From NCBI GenBank assembly GCA_001890945.1, contig MLAX01000003.1:558001-622000 (forward strand): a DNA stretch of 64,000 nucleotides, read 5' to 3'. The notes under the pieces are model-generated. The model had not been told where the DNA came from, ran no database searches, and saw only the letters and a list, made by a program, of their open reading frames with translations. The DNA comes from Alphaproteobacteria bacterium AO1-B. GTDB taxonomy: Bacteria > Pseudomonadota > Alphaproteobacteria > Rhizobiales > Stappiaceae. Position numbers and translations under genes: made by a program. Positions 18,353 to 27,006 of the stretch are shown here, piece by piece (the first letter of the stretch is position 1; every line of letters starts with the position of its first letter).

Positions 18353-18507
18353 TCATCCCGGGCGAGCATTGCGAGACCCGGGACCCACTCGCGGGGCCGC
18401 TTGCTGAAACGGTTGGTTTTGACTGTTCCGGCGGCTGCGGTCTTCGGATAGCAGGCGCTCTTGTAACGAGTAGGTCCCGGCGCGCGCTGCGCTTGGCCGG
18501 GATAACG
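18353..18507. repeat. Composite palindromic repeat element
   Basis: Outer arms GTCATCCCGG (18353-18362) and CCGGGATAAC near 18498-18507 are near-perfect reverse complements; the inner CCCGGG...CCCGGG (18357-18382) and GTCCCGG...CCGGGAT halves form further hairpins. Confidence 0.65.
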
Positions 18508-18555
18508 TTGGGAAAGTGAATGGGGCTGTTGCAGGATCACGGGCCGAAAAACTGA

Positions 18556-18737
18556 AAGGGGCAGAAAACTGCCCCTGAGCGTGATGACAAACCTCACACC
18601 TCTCAATAGTCACCCTCGGCCTTGTGCCGAGGGTCCATATTTTTCAATATTTTATGGATGTTCGGAACAAGTCCGAACATGACGCCGGAGGAATTAACGG
18701 ACTTTGTCAGCAGTCTGAGGGGCAGAAAACCGCCCCT
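18556..18737. repeat. Direct repeat of a GGGGCAG hairpin
   Basis: AGGGGCAGAAAACTGCCCCT (about 18557-18576) and AGGGGCAGAAAACCGCCCCT (about 18718-18737) differ at one base and each forms a hairpin. The second lies 47 bp beyond the gap stop codon and may act as its transcription end; neither has a clear T-tract. Confidence 0.5.
18608..18683. repeat. Composite palindromic repeat element
   Basis: Hairpins ACCCTCGGC/GCCGAGGGT (18612-18634) and GTTCGGA/TCCGAAC (18660-18678), flanked by GTCA and TGAC. Fourth element of the same layout in the window. Confidence 0.6.
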
Positions 18738-18783
18738 TTCACACTCATCTCAAAACACACTCAGCCCTTAGGTCCCAGAAAAA

Positions 18784-20217
18784 TCACGCCGGGACGGAGG
18801 GGTATTTCATGCCGGCGACTTCCTGCATCAGACGGATAACCTGGGTGCTGTAGCCGGCCTCGTTGTCGTACCAGACATAGAGCACCAGACGGTCGCCATC
18901 GACGATGGTGGCCTGGCTGTCGACGACACCAGCGTGGATCGAGCCGACGAGGTCTGAAGAGACCAGCTCGGTGGAGGACGTGTAGTCGATCTGGTCCTGC
19001 AGTGGCGACTGGATCGACACCTGCCGCAGGTAGTCGTTCATTTCCTCAGCTGATGTCTCGCGCTTGAGATTGAGGTTGAGGATCGCCATGGAGACGTTCG
19101 GGATCGGCACACGGACAGCGTTGCCGGTCAGTTTGCCCTTCATTTCCGGCAGACACTTGGCCACCGCGCTGGCGGCGCCCGTGCTGGTCAGCACCATGTT
19201 GAGCGGAGCGGCGCGGCCGCGGCGGTCGCCCTTGTGGTAGTTGTCGATCAGGTTCTGGTCGTTGGTGAAAGCGTGGATGGTTTCCACGTGGCCGTTTTCG
19301 ATGCCGAACTCGTCGTTGATGACCTTCAGGACCGGCGTGATCGCGTTGGTGGTGCAGGATGCCGCGCTCAGGATGTCGTCGTCCGGGGTGATGTCGCCCT
19401 GGTTGACGCCGTAAACGACGTTCTTGATGTTGCCCTTGCCCGGTGCGGTCAGGATGACTTTTGCGGCGCCCGGGCAGTTCAGGTGCTGGCCGAGGCCTTC
19501 CTCGTCGCGCCACATGCCGGTGTTGTCGACGACAAGCGCGTTCTTGATGCCGTATTTGGTGTAGTCGACCTCCGCTGGAGAATTGGCGTAGATCACCTGG
19601 ATGTAGTTGCCGTTGGCGATGATGGCGTTCTTGTCTTCATCGACGGTGATCGAGCCGCTGAAGGCGCCATGGACAGAGTCGCGGCGCAGCAGGCTGGAGC
19701 GTTTTTTGAGATCGCCTTCCTTGCCGCCCCGCACGACGATGGCACGCAGGCGCATCTTGTTGCCGGCCCCAACGCGTTCGATCATCATGCGTGCGAGCAG
19801 GCGTCCAATGCGGCCGAAACCGTAAAGGACAACGTCCTGCGGTTCCTGCAGGATGGAGGTCTTGCCGGTGTTGATGCTGGCGAGCTGCTCTTCAACCAGG
19901 GTCTTGGCATCGCCGCCTTCCGTCATGTAGCGGTGGCACAGCTTGCCGAGATCGACGCGCGAGGCGGCGAGATCCATTTCCAGCATCGCCTTGACGATCT
20001 CAAGGCTCTTGGCAACGTCCAGCTCCTGGCCGGTGATCTGCAGGGCGTAGCGGTGCGCCTTGATGATTTCGATGGCGGAGTTGTTGAGGAGGCGGCGGCC
20101 AAAAATCCGGATGTTGATGCCGTAGTCGCGGTAAAGGTGGCCAACCAGCGGGATCATCTGCTCAGCGGCGGATTGTTGTTCCTTCCAGTTATCGAAGTGA
20201 TTATCCATAGCCGCCAT
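18784..20217 (-). CDS. gap: Glyceraldehyde-3-phosphate dehydrogenase with N-terminal extension
   Basis: NAD(P)-dependent oxidation of glyceraldehyde 3-phosphate, 477 residues. The catalytic cysteine is in SAASCTTNAI, the Rossmann motif in VVLYGFGRIGRLLARMM, and the C-terminal WYDNEAGYSTQ is typical. The Rossmann fold begins only around residue 130; the first 125 residues (DNHFDNWKEQQSAAEQMIPL onward) are helical and mark the long-form GAPDH class known in pseudomonads and vibrios. The start ATG at 20217 follows AAAGGGAG at 9 nt; a TTG at 20226 and an ATG at 20208 are alternatives. It follows grxD on the same strand behind a terminator. Confidence 0.93.
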   Translation of the reverse strand: MAAMDNHFDNWKEQQSAAEQMIPLVGHLYRDYGINIRIFGRRLLNNSAIEIIKAHRYALQITGQELDVAKSLEIVKAMLEMDLAASRVDLGKLCHRYMTEGGDAKTLVEEQLASINTGKTSILQEPQDVVLYGFGRIGRLLARMMIERVGAGNKMRLRAIVVRGGKEGDLKKRSSLLRRDSVHGAFSGSITVDEDKNAIIANGNYIQVIYANSPAEVDYTKYGIKNALVVDNTGMWRDEEGLGQHLNCPGAAKVILTAPGKGNIKNVVYGVNQGDITPDDDILSAASCTTNAITPVLKVINDEFGIENGHVETIHAFTNDQNLIDNYHKGDRRGRAAPLNMVLTSTGAASAVAKCLPEMKGKLTGNAVRVPIPNVSMAILNLNLKRETSAEEMNDYLRQVSIQSPLQDQIDYTSSTELVSSDLVGSIHAGVVDSQATIVDGDRLVLYVWYDNEAGYSTQVIRLMQEVAGMKYPSVPA

Positions 20218-20395
20218 GCCGACCAACTCCCTTTGGGTGATTAACGCACAATGATTGGCGGGTTTTCCCGCCTGCGCGTGCGGTTTATCGCTAGACCAAA
20301 CGCAATGTCCAGACCCACTTTTTGTTTAATCGATTAGATGCATGGGAGCCGATGCTGCCTGGGTGCCGGCGCTCGGAAAAAGGCATGTCACAAAG

Positions 20396-20418
20396 AAAAA
20401 GGGGCGGATAACCGCCCC
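20396..20418 (-). terminator. Rho-independent terminator of grxD
   Basis: On the minus strand GGGGCGG-TTAT-CCGCCCC (20401-20418) is followed by TTTTT (20396-20400), about 30 bp after the grxD stop. Confidence 0.85.
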
Positions 20419-20447
20419 TTCGAAACCCGTCTGATTGAAGCTGCCGA

Positions 20448-20780
20448 TCAGGCGCTTTGGGCTGTCTGGATGCCCTTGTCGCTCATCAGGCCCTGGAGTT
20501 CCTGGTTCTGGAACATCTCGCGGATGATGTCGCAGCCGCCGACGAACTCACCCTTCACATAAAGTTGCGGGATGGTCGGCCAGTTGGTGAATTCCTTGAT
20601 GCCGTTGCGCAGCTCGTCATCTTCCAGAACGTTGATGCCCTTGTACGGCGCGCCGACATAGTCGAGGATCTGAACGACCTGACCGGAGAACCCGCACTGC
20701 GGGAAGTTCGGTGTGCCCTTCATGAACAGCACAACGTCGTTGGTGTCGACTTCGTTCTTGATCCACTCTTGGATGCTCAT
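20448..20780 (-). CDS. grxD: Monothiol glutaredoxin
   Basis: A 110-residue Grx4-type protein. The active site is CGFS in FPQCGFSGQVVQIL, with the glutathione-site segments WPTIPQLYVKGEF and GGCDI. It carries or transfers [2Fe-2S] clusters together with BolA. The bolA gene lies 115 bp upstream on the same strand, a conserved alphaproteobacterial pairing. The start follows AAGGACAAGTGAA. Confidence 0.96.
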   Translation of the reverse strand: MSIQEWIKNEVDTNDVVLFMKGTPNFPQCGFSGQVVQILDYVGAPYKGINVLEDDELRNGIKEFTNWPTIPQLYVKGEFVGGCDIIREMFQNQELQGLMSDKGIQTAQSA

Positions 20781-20895
20781 TTCACTTGTCCTTGTCTGTC
20801 TGCCTGCAGCGGGCGGCTAACCTTATGATGCCTGATAATGCGTGATAATACGTATATGGGCAATCATGCCGTCAAATGCACGGGGCAAATTCGGT

Positions 20896-21129
20896 CTAAT
20901 CAGGTGCCTTGGTTTGCAAAGCGAGGGCATGCAGGGCGCCGCCCATGTTGCCCTTCAGCGCCTCATAGACCATCTGGTGCTGCTGGACGCGGCTCTTGCC
21001 CCGGAATGCTTCGGAGACAACATTCGCCGCGTAATGGTCGCCATCGCCAGCCAAATCCCGGATCTCCACCTGAGCGTCGGGCAATGCCTCCTTGATCAGG
21101 GTTTCAATCTCATTTGCGTTCATTGGCAT
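20896..21129 (-). CDS. bolA: BolA-family protein
   Basis: 77-residue BolA fold with IKEALPDAQVEIRDLAGDGD and the signature Cys-free HHYAANVVS-type segment (DHYAANVVSEAFRGKSRVQQ) ending in HALALQT. The conserved His serves as an Fe-S ligand in the complex with monothiol glutaredoxin, encoded next. The start at 21129 or the in-frame ATG at 21123 are both possible. It follows purL by 44 bp on the same strand. Confidence 0.93.
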   Translation of the reverse strand: MPMNANEIETLIKEALPDAQVEIRDLAGDGDHYAANVVSEAFRGKSRVQQHQMVYEALKGNMGGALHALALQTKAPD

Positions 21130-21173
21130 GTTAAGCGCGCCCCTTCATTGCCTGTTTCCCCCTCATGGCCGAC

Positions 21174-23372
21174 TCACACGGCTGCCATGTAGTCAGAGAA
21201 CCAATTTTCGTGTGCTTTTTTCAGCTTTGCAACGGATATGGTGAGAACACCTTGAACTGTCAAATCCGTTCCGCCGGTTGTTCCGATCCGCTCGACTTCA
21301 ATGCCTGCATCGACAATGTCTTCTAGAACCGCATCAAGCCGGTCCGGGCTGACTGTGACGACATAGCGGCCCTGGTCTTCGCCAAAGAGCGCCGCGTGTG
21401 CAGGTCCGTCGATCTCGACGCTTGCACCCATTCCGCTGGCCATCGCCATTTCGGCAAGAGCAACCCCGAGGCCGCCGGAGGAAATGTCATGGACACCGGT
21501 GAGGCGCGCTGCGCCGATCAGCTGGCGGACTAGCGTGCCGCGCCGTTTTTCAGCCGCCAGTTCAACCGGCGGCGGAGCGCCTTCCTCGCGGCCGAGGATG
21601 TCGCTGAGATACTGCGAGGCGCCTAGATGTGTGCCGCGGCCGCCGATCACGAGGATAACGTCGCCTTCGTTCGCAAAGGCTGCGCCTGCACGCACGGTCA
21701 CATCCGGCAGCAGGCCGACGCCGCCGATTGCCGGGGTCGGCAGGATCGCTTCGCCATGGGTTTCGTTGTAGAGCGAGACGTTGCCCGAGACGATCGGGAA
21801 GTCGAGTTCCCGGCAGGCTTCGCCGATGCCTTTGATGCAGCCAACGAACTGGCCCATGATTTCCGGTCGCTCCGGGTTGCCGAAGTTGAGGTTGTCGGTC
21901 GCCGCGAGCGGCTCTGAACCGACCGCCGTCAGGTTGCGCCAGACTTCGGCCACCGCCTGTTTGCCGCCTTCAAAGGCGTCCGCTTCGCAATAGCGCGGGG
22001 TCACATCGACGGAAAAGGCGAGACCCTTGCGGGTGCCGTCCACGCGGATGACACCGGCATCGCCACCCGGGGTTGCCGCGGTGTTGCCCTGGATCAGCGT
22101 GTCATACTGCTCATAGACCCAGCGGCGCGACGAGCCGTTGGCATTGCTGACCAGCGTCGTGAGCGCTTCGGCATAGTCGTCCGGTTCGGCAATGTCGCTG
22201 GCTGCCAGAACGGGACGCTTTTGAGGTTCAATCCATGGACGGTCGTATTCCGGGGCTTCGTCGCCGAGTTCCTTGATTGGCAGGTCCGCAACGATCTCGC
22301 CTTGGTGTTTGACCACAAAGCGCAGCGTATCGGTCGTGACGCCGACGATGGCGAAGTCGAGGCCCCATTTCTTGAAGATGGCTTCTGCTTCAGCTTCCTT
22401 TTCCGGGCTGAGAACCATGAGCATGCGCTCCTGGCTTTCCGACAGCATCATCTCGTAGGCGCTCATGCGCTCTTCGCGCACCGGCACCTGATCGAGGTTC
22501 AGTTCGATGCCGAGATCGCCCTTGGCACCCATTTCAACGGCGGAACAGGTGAGGCCGGCCGCGCCCATGTCCTGGATCGCGATGACCGCGCCGGTCTCCA
22601 TCAGCTCAAGGCAGGCTTCCAGCAGGCATTTTTCCGTGAACGGATCGCCCACTTGAACGGTCGGACGTTTTTCTTCGATCGTGTCGTCAAATTCGGCGGA
22701 TGCCATGGTTGCTCCGCCAACGCCGTCCCGGCCGGTCTTGGCACCGAGATAGACCACCGGCAGGCCGACGCCCTTGGCTTCGGACAGGAAAATCTTGTCG
22801 CTGTCGGCAAGGCCTGCGGCAAAGGCATTCACCAGGCAGTTACCGTTGTAGCGGGCATGGAACTCGACTTCACCGCCGACGGTCGGAACGCCGAAGGAGT
22901 TGCCATAACCGCCCACACCGGAGACGACACCGGAGACGAGGTGCCGTGTGCGTGGATGATCCGGCTCACCGAATCGCAGGGCATTCATGGCTGCGACCGG
23001 GCGGGCTCCCATTGTGAAAACATCGCGCAGGATGCCGCCAACACCTGTCGCCGCGCCCTGGTAGGGCTCGATGTAGGACGGGTGATTGTGGCTTTCCATT
23101 TTGAAGACAACGGCCTGACCGTCGCCGATATCGACAACCCCGGCGTTTTCACCTGGACCCTGAAGCACACGCGGGCCTTCCGTCGGCAAGGTTTTCAGCC
23201 ATTTTTTGGAAGACTTGTAGGAGCAATGCTCGTTCCACATCGCCGAGAAGATGCCAAGTTCCGTGAACGACGGCTCGCGGCCAATCAGTTCCAGAATGCG
23301 GTCATATTCGTCAGGTTTGAGGCCGTGGGAAGCGATGAGCTCGGGCGTGATCTTGATGTCGTTCGGGATCAT
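21174..23372 (-). CDS. purL: Phosphoribosylformylglycinamidine synthase subunit PurL
   Basis: Fourth step of purine synthesis: FGAR + ATP + glutamine to FGAM, in complex with PurQ (glutaminase) and PurS. The 732-residue product is the small PurL form. Motifs include [49 protein letters not shown] and [16 protein letters not shown]. PurS and PurQ are encoded about 4 kb upstream on the same strand, separated by an accessory block, so the three subunit genes are not in one transcript here. Confidence 0.98.
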   Translation of the reverse strand: MIPNDIKITPELIASHGLKPDEYDRILELIGREPSFTELGIFSAMWNEHCSYKSSKKWLKTLPTEGPRVLQGPGENAGVVDIGDGQAVVFKMESHNHPSYIEPYQGAATGVGGILRDVFTMGARPVAAMNALRFGEPDHPRTRHLVSGVVSGVGGYGNSFGVPTVGGEVEFHARYNGNCLVNAFAAGLADSDKIFLSEAKGVGLPVVYLGAKTGRDGVGGATMASAEFDDTIEEKRPTVQVGDPFTEKCLLEACLELMETGAVIAIQDMGAAGLTCSAVEMGAKGDLGIELNLDQVPVREERMSAYEMMLSESQERMLMVLSPEKEAEAEAIFKKWGLDFAIVGVTTDTLRFVVKHQGEIVADLPIKELGDEAPEYDRPWIEPQKRPVLAASDIAEPDDYAEALTTLVSNANGSSRRWVYEQYDTLIQGNTAATPGGDAGVIRVDGTRKGLAFSVDVTPRYCEADAFEGGKQAVAEVWRNLTAVGSEPLAATDNLNFGNPERPEIMGQFVGCIKGIGEACRELDFPIVSGNVSLYNETHGEAILPTPAIGGVGLLPDVTVRAGAAFANEGDVILVIGGRGTHLGASQYLSDILGREEGAPPPVELAAEKRRGTLVRQLIGAARLTGVHDISSGGLGVALAEMAMASGMGASVEIDGPAHAALFGEDQGRYVVTVSPDRLDAVLEDIVDAGIEVERIGTTGGTDLTVQGVLTISVAKLKKAHENWFSDYMAAV

Positions 23373-23535
23373 GTCGGTCCGGAAATCTGCGGCGTTTAGA
23401 GCGTTTTACAAAATGCTTCTGTGCGCCTGGGCCAGTTTCGCGCCGGTTTAGCAGACAAAACCTCAAAATGGGAGAGGTCTCAGACGATTCATTTGCATGT
23501 TGTCCGTAAGGCTTTCGGCTGCGCGACCGGCAACG

Positions 23536-25056
23536 TTACTCGAAGCTGTCGTAGCAGGCGCAGTTGTCGTTCAAAAGGTCGCGCACAGCCACAAGGCCCT
23601 CAACGGTCTGATCCCGGGTTAGCGGATTGCTGAAGCCGATGCGGATGCAGTGATAGACCTTGCCGGTGCGACCTGGTTTGAACTCGTCTTCATCATCCAC
23701 CAGAACATTTTCTGCAGCTGCTGCCGCTTTGAAAGTCCCGGGGTTCCAGGGTTCGGGCACCTTTAGCCAAAGGAAGGGACAGTCGGCGGCGGAGCGATAT
23801 TCGAACGGGCTGAGATGTTGCCGCACAAGAGCGTGGCGGGCCGCGATCTCTTCACCGACTTTCTCTCGAAAGTCAGAAGCTGCACCAGACAAGATCAGCC
23901 TGGAGGACAGCTCTGAGAGAAGAAATGAAATGCCGCCTGTCAGCATCTTGTGGGCGGTGTAAATGCGCTGGGCGTAGGACTGAGGGCTGGAGAGCCAGCC
24001 GCCGCGCACGCCAGCCGTCACGGATTTTGACAGGGATCCAACGTGAAAGGTCCGCTCCGGAGCCAACGAGACAATCGGCGGAACCGATGTGTCCCGCAGC
24101 GAGCCGTAGACCTCGTCCTCGATGATCCAGAGATTGTGCTGCCGGGCAACCTCGATAAGCTCGTGCCGGCGCGTTTCGCTCATGAACCCCGTTGTCGGAT
24201 TGTGCATGGTCGGCATCAAAAACAGGATGCGTGGGTGTGTTTGGGCACAGACGCGAGCCAGATCCTCTGGCAAGGGCCCTTCTTCATCCCGCTCGACCAA
24301 CACCGGCCGTCGACCAGACAGGGCCGCCCCCCGCGCGATAGAGCTGTAGGTCAGATCTTCAAAGGCAATTCTGTCTCCAGGAGCTGTGGTCGCTGCAATG
24401 ATCGACATGATTGCCGCTTGAGCACCGGTAGTCGGAACAATGCTGCCTTCATCAGGTTCCCAACCGCCGCGTGACAACCAGATCTTACCGGCGGCGCGCC
24501 AATCCGGCGGGACAGCACGTGTGTAGCTTGCAATTTCGTGTGGATGATCGCGGGTGATGTCCAACGTGATTTGCGCGATCAGCTTTGCCTGTCCGATTTC
24601 CGGTGCCGATGTGCTGTCGAACCGGATGGAAGACTCGTGGGGAACCGCGATGCGTGTGCCCGCAAACGCCCGGTCTTTTGGCGGTTGCATCGCACCTTGC
24701 ACCCACGAAGTGTCTCCGGTGCGTTGGTGAACGGCTGGAGCGGACGGGGCAGGATTGCCTGCGGGGGCGTCAAGGTTCGGTTTTGTAGATTCTTGAAGCT
24801 GGATCGGCTCTGCACTGCCAAGAACGTATGTTCCACGCCCCACTTCGCCATTCACCAGACCACGTTGACGGATAGTGGCATAGGCCCGGCCGATGGTGCC
24901 GACCGTTACGCCAAGATCATAGGCGAGATCACGCTGTGGCGGCAGTTTGGTTCCGGCTGCGAGTGCGCCGGAGGCGATGTCTGCGGAAATCTGATCTGCG
25001 AGCCGCAGATAGATCGGGCCTTGCCCGTCCGGGATCTGAGGAAGCCAATTTGTCAT
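23536..25056 (-). CDS. MocR-type regulator (GntR HTH fused to aminotransferase domain)
   Basis: 506 residues. N-terminal GntR wHTH (about 12-80; LADQISADIASGALAAGTKL, then LAYDLGVTVGTIGRAYATIR) and a fold-type I aminotransferase domain (about 150-500) with PTTGAQAAIMSII, FLMPTMHNPTTGFMS, IEDEVYGSL and the PLP-binding lysine in HVGSLSKSVTAGVRGGW. MocR proteins bind PLP or amino-acid adducts and control neighbouring genes. The divergent DUF1127 gene lies 103 bp away; repeated ATTGTCACC-type motifs fill that space, suggesting autoregulation. Confidence 0.92.
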   Translation of the reverse strand: MTNWLPQIPDGQGPIYLRLADQISADIASGALAAGTKLPPQRDLAYDLGVTVGTIGRAYATIRQRGLVNGEVGRGTYVLGSAEPIQLQESTKPNLDAPAGNPAPSAPAVHQRTGDTSWVQGAMQPPKDRAFAGTRIAVPHESSIRFDSTSAPEIGQAKLIAQITLDITRDHPHEIASYTRAVPPDWRAAGKIWLSRGGWEPDEGSIVPTTGAQAAIMSIIAATTAPGDRIAFEDLTYSSIARGAALSGRRPVLVERDEEGPLPEDLARVCAQTHPRILFLMPTMHNPTTGFMSETRRHELIEVARQHNLWIIEDEVYGSLRDTSVPPIVSLAPERTFHVGSLSKSVTAGVRGGWLSSPQSYAQRIYTAHKMLTGGISFLLSELSSRLILSGAASDFREKVGEEIAARHALVRQHLSPFEYRSAADCPFLWLKVPEPWNPGTFKAAAAAENVLVDDEDEFKPGRTGKVYHCIRIGFSNPLTRDQTVEGLVAVRDLLNDNCACYDSFE

Positions 25057-25119
25057 GGTGACAATTTAGTATATTGCCACCGTCAAGGAGTCAATTCATA
25101 AGATTGTCACCGTAAAGGA
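25057..25119. promoter_or_regulatory. Candidate MocR operator repeats
   Basis: Direct repeats ATTGCCACCGTCAAGGA (25073-25089) and ATTGTCACCGTAAAGGA (25103-25119), 15 of 17 identical with 30-bp periodicity, plus an inverted half-site GGTGACAAT (25057-25065) touching the MocR start codon. Paired direct repeats are typical of MocR binding sites. Confidence 0.6.
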
Positions 25120-25159
25120 CACAGTTATTGTGTCGATTGTATCTCTTGGAGTATCTAAA

Positions 25160-25387
25160 ATGAGTGCATTGGAATCAATCTTCGCACCCAGCTGCACAGA
25201 CCAGCCAAGAGTCTCGTTCCCGCGCTGGAACCTGGTGCGGTTGGTTTTGCAATGGATGGCCGTCGCCAGAAGCCGGCGCGAATTGGCCAGCCTGACGGAT
25301 GATCAATTGAAGGATATCGGTTTGAAGAGATCCGATGTGCTGGTTGAGATTGAAAAGCCGTTTTGGCAGGGCCCGGACTTCCGGTGA
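25160..25387 (+). CDS. DUF1127 small protein
   Basis: 75 residues with the YjiS-like DUF1127 pattern at the C-terminus: RSRRELASLTDDQLKDIGL followed by KRSDVLVEIEKPFW. Such Arg-rich proteins are common in alphaproteobacteria and some influence RNA and phosphate metabolism; the role here is unknown. The start ATG at 25160 is preceded by GGAG at 8 nt. It is divergent from the MocR regulator and is its obvious candidate target. Confidence 0.85.
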   Translation: MSALESIFAPSCTDQPRVSFPRWNLVRLVLQWMAVARSRRELASLTDDQLKDIGLKRSDVLVEIEKPFWQGPDFR

Positions 25388-25510
25388 CCTGTTAATGCGC
25401 CTTGCGCATCTTTTGAAACACCGTGCTTGGTCATCAAATGTCCGGGGCCCGATGTCCGGCCTTCTTAAGCAGCAGCCTTCAGCTTCTGAAGCGATAGGCC
25501 CCGGATTTCG

Positions 25511-25537
25511 CAGGCGCCCGACCTCCGCGGGCGCCTG
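25511..25537. terminator. Strong hairpin between convergent genes
   Basis: CAGGCGCCCG (25511-25520) pairs with CGGGCGCCTG (25528-25537). There is no T-tract, so Rho-independent action is uncertain. It lies between the DUF1127 gene and the convergent peroxiredoxin-like gene. Confidence 0.5.
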
Positions 25538-25558
25538 CAATTCATATGGTGTCCTGGG

Positions 25559-26095
25559 TTAGACTTCGCCGGTGTACTCGCCACGTGCCGGGTAGTCGTT
25601 TTTCTTGACGAAATCCAGCGCGCCGAGCATCTCCTGAAAATGCGGCCGCACAAACGGCATGGTTTGGACGGATGCAAAGTAGAGTGTGCCGTCGGGCTTG
25701 ACCAAGAAGACACCTGGCTCTGAGAACAGGTCCGGCTCTTCAATTCCGATAGACGTCTTGCCACGGCCCGTGGAGATGTAGAGCCCCCAATCCTTTGCCA
25801 TTGTGAGCGGCAATCCGTAACCGAACGTGAGGTCATCGAATCCGACCTTGTCAGCCATTTGTTGTGTCCGCTCTTGATCATCGGATGACAGGGCAATGAC
25901 CTCAACGCCGCGTTCCTTCAGATCGGGCAAAAGACGGCCAAGCTCCTTCAAATAGGTGGCGCAAATCGGACAATGCAGCCCGCGGTAAAAGACGACCAAT
26001 GTTGCAAAGTCAGCGGATACCGCTGAAAGATCAAACGACCCGCCGCCGAGAGTCTCAACGGTCAGTGCTGGAACGGTCTGTCTGGGGATGAGCAT
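25559..26095 (-). CDS. Peroxiredoxin-like (AhpC/TSA) family protein
   Basis: 178-residue thioredoxin-fold protein. FYRGLHCPICATYLKEL is the Prx-like CPxC form rather than the classic PxxxTxxC, so the peroxidatic cysteine is probably the first of the pair; the rest (IALSSDDQERTQQMAD, FSEPGVFLVKPDG) is consistent. Likely a thiol peroxidase or disulfide reductase. The start is preceded by GGAAG. The AraC regulator is divergent 97 bp away and probably controls it. Confidence 0.85.
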   Translation of the reverse strand: MLIPRQTVPALTVETLGGGSFDLSAVSADFATLVVFYRGLHCPICATYLKELGRLLPDLKERGVEVIALSSDDQERTQQMADKVGFDDLTFGYGLPLTMAKDWGLYISTGRGKTSIGIEEPDLFSEPGVFLVKPDGTLYFASVQTMPFVRPHFQEMLGALDFVKKNDYPARGEYTGEV

Positions 26096-26192
26096 GATGC
26101 TTCCTTTGTCTTGGATAAATCGGATCGACTTGGGCTAGAATATCGAACGATCTCGATATAAAAGTACAAATAAAGAAGCCGAGAGTACGGAT

Positions 26193-26999
26193 ATGCAGAC
26201 GCCTTATCGCACAAACTTCAATGGCCGGCTGGACCGGTTGTCGTCTCTGATCGACAGGTTGCGGGTTCATGTGAGCGACGGCGGAGTGGGCGGCCCTGAT
26301 GTACAGCACGCCATGCTGATGATCTGCAAAGATCCGCGCCAGGACCTTCGTCTTGTGTTGCGCCCGCCGGAAGACAGTGCTTCAGGTGCTCTTGATCTCG
26401 TTCTCCCGAGGGCTGATGAAAGCATCATCGTGTCGACAAACATCGAGATTTCCGGAGTTGGCAAACGGCTCTTTGCCGCGCTTCCCATTTGTTTGTCCGT
26501 CGACCTTTCAGACGATCCAAGTTTGTCGTCAGTGGTGATGCCGCTGGTGGAAGAGGTGATGCGGCCCCGCTGTGGCGGCCAGGCTGTCTTTCAGCGCTTG
26601 TGCGAGGTGGTGGTGATTCGGTTGCTGCGCCATGCCATGGAAGGCAATGAGATCGATTCAGGGCTTTTGAACGGGCTTTCTGATCCGAGGATCGCGCAGG
26701 CGCTTGTCGCCATTCACGAGGCACCGGGCGAAAACTGGACATTGGAACGGCTCGCAGAAATCGCCGGCATGTCGCGGACCCAATTTGCGGTGACCTTCAA
26801 GAGCCTGATCGGGATTACGCCGATGACGTATTTGTCGAATTGGCGACTCGACATTGCACGGGATGAGCTCGCCGCTGGGCGTCAGGTCAAGGCTGTCGCC
26901 AATATGTGCGGCTTTTCCAGCCCGGCATCCTTTTCCCGGGCTTTCGCCAAACGCTATGGCGCTCCGCCACGCCGCGCGCGGCAGCTGGAACACAACTGA
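26193..26999 (+). CDS. AraC family regulator with N-terminal cupin
   Basis: 268 residues. The N-terminal 170 match the cupin-type AraC ligand domain (Cupin_6 style, beginning GRLDRLSSLIDRLRV). The C-terminal 100 hold two HTH motifs: LERLAEIAGMSRTQFAVTFK and VKAVANMCGFSSPASFSRAF, followed by GAPPRRAR. It is divergent from the peroxiredoxin-like gene and likely regulates it in response to an electrophile or oxidant; the inducer is unknown. Confidence 0.92.
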   Translation: MQTPYRTNFNGRLDRLSSLIDRLRVHVSDGGVGGPDVQHAMLMICKDPRQDLRLVLRPPEDSASGALDLVLPRADESIIVSTNIEISGVGKRLFAALPICLSVDLSDDPSLSSVVMPLVEEVMRPRCGGQAVFQRLCEVVVIRLLRHAMEGNEIDSGLLNGLSDPRIAQALVAIHEAPGENWTLERLAEIAGMSRTQFAVTFKSLIGITPMTYLSNWRLDIARDELAAGRQVKAVANMCGFSSPASFSRAFAKRYGAPPRRARQLEHN

Positions 27000-27006
27000 A
27001 CGTGTG

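Larger units (their letters stand above)
17994..18783. other. 790-bp repeat-rich intergenic region
   Basis: No coding frame is convincing. It is filled by the composite palindromes and direct repeats listed separately, plus a GTCGGCTTTGGGCCGAAACC segment at about 18050-18070 resembling degenerate alphaproteobacterial intergenic repeats. Confidence 0.55.

Noticed and set aside
18206-18683. Possible CRISPR array
   Set aside because: Repeats are palindromic with different arms and irregular spacing; no uniform repeat-spacer units and no cas genes.
19234-20244. 336-codon plus-strand open frame
   Set aside because: Antisense of gap; long opposite-strand frames are expected at this GC content and the gap catalytic motif fixes the coding strand.
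22221-23399. 392-codon plus-strand open frame
   Set aside because: Antisense of purL with no supporting motif.
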